33,263 nucleotides of DNA from positions 1-33,263 of the forward strand of contig CAMWHY010000018.1 in NCBI GenBank assembly GCA_947174185.1. The letters are read 5' to 3'. Below, in pieces: positions 33,067 through 33,263 of this stretch. This DNA comes from an uncultured Lachnospiraceae bacterium. GTDB lineage: Bacteria; Bacillota; Clostridia; Lachnospirales; Lachnospiraceae. Under the pieces are notes generated by a model. The model had not been told where the DNA came from, did no database searches, and saw nothing but the letters and a program-made list of their open reading frames with translations. The translations under genes were made by a program, and so were the position numbers. Each line of letters starts with the position of its first letter. The stretch's first letter is position 1.

Positions 33067-33263
33067 TTAAATACCTTTTCTTCCTTCTGATCTACCAAAT
33101 ACCATATAGTGCATCACGTAACCGTACAGATTATCGCCGTATGCCGCCTGCAGATCAGGATAGAGATCCCGGTACTTGGTTACGCTGAAATCTGGATGGG
33201 GTTGTCTTCCTGCATTAATGACATAAGTGAGGTAATGTTCGAGCAGTTTTGGGTCAGTATTTC
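33067..33263 (-). CDS. C-terminal end of a repeat-domain protein (partial)
   Basis: Only the last 65 codons are in the window, on the minus strand, ending at TAA (33067-33069). The visible part reads ...LLEHYLTYVINAGRQPHPDF and then YRDLYPDLQAAYGDNLYGYV...HYMVFGRSEGRKGI. This is the alternating pattern (DLxxAFGDNxxxYxxHYxxFGxxEGR) found as repeats at the end of many secreted or surface proteins of gut Clostridia, so a secreted protein is likely. The function of the rest of the protein cannot be seen. Its terminator is at 32986-33029. Confidence 0.75.
   Translation of the reverse strand, partial: NTDPKLLEHYLTYVINAGRQPHPDFSVTKYRDLYPDLQAAYGDNLYGYVMHYMVFGRSEGRKGI

Overview
This window comes from a low-to-moderate GC Gram-positive anaerobe of the class Clostridia, most likely family Lachnospiraceae. 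That rests on gene content and order: the plsX-acpP-rnc-smc-ftsY and ylxM-ffh-rpsP-khpA-rimM-trmD blocks, TmcAL next to Pta, the ACT/PFL (UPF0237/UPF0210) pair, a long FtsA-like protein beside coaE and polA, and AGGAGG-type ribosome binding sites. No species call is possible from the sequence alone. Almost every gene lies on the minus strand, so transcription runs from high to low coordinates. Only tmcAL and one tRNA-Leu are on the plus strand.

Read in the direction of transcription, the right end (33263-32546) holds the 3' end of a repeat-domain protein with its terminator, a tRNA-Leu(CAA) with promoter and terminator, and a divergent promoter region. Next is a probable operon (32545-25796): a zinc-finger membrane protein, DNA polymerase I, dephospho-CoA kinase, a long FtsA-like actin-fold protein and a WalJ-type metallo-beta-lactamase-fold hydrolase. 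A chemoreceptor with its own promoter, an ACT-domain protein and a PFL-family protein follow (25669-22063). tmcAL (plus strand) and pta diverge from back-to-back promoters. Below pta come a membrane-anchored M3 metallopeptidase, rpmF, and the lipid/chromosome/SRP-receptor operon plsX-acpP-rnc-smc-(small Cys protein)-ftsY. Four accessory genes follow: threonine ammonia-lyase, a YitT transporter-like protein, an Rpn/PD-(D/E)XK nuclease and an orphan membrane protein. A strong promoter then drives ylxM-ffh-rpsP-khpA-rimM-trmD, followed by a NatAB-like ABC exporter that runs off the left edge.

The core is the well-known Firmicutes fatty acid/SMC/signal-recognition-particle/ribosome-maturation supercluster. 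In Bacillus subtilis ftsY and ylxM-ffh are adjacent. Here about 4.3 kb of unrelated genes separate them, and ylxM has acquired a near-consensus promoter whose -35 box lies in a perfect 12-bp palindrome. The usual ackA and yceD (DUF177) are absent between pta and rpmF, and rplS is absent after trmD.

I do not see a complete new defence system, prophage, CRISPR array or biosynthetic cluster. The most unusual items are: (1) three tandem hairpins with compensatory base changes immediately after ilvA, whose first arm overlaps the ilvA stop codon; (2) a ~130-bp cluster of five palindromes between khpA and rimM that artificially lengthens the rimM reading frame; (3) octapeptide repeats in the acidic N-terminus of FtsY; (4) an M3 peptidase with a C-terminal membrane anchor and a proline-rich repeat tail; (5) the long FtsA-like protein with beta-grasp-like C-terminal units; and (6) an unrecognised small cysteine-motif protein between smc and ftsY.
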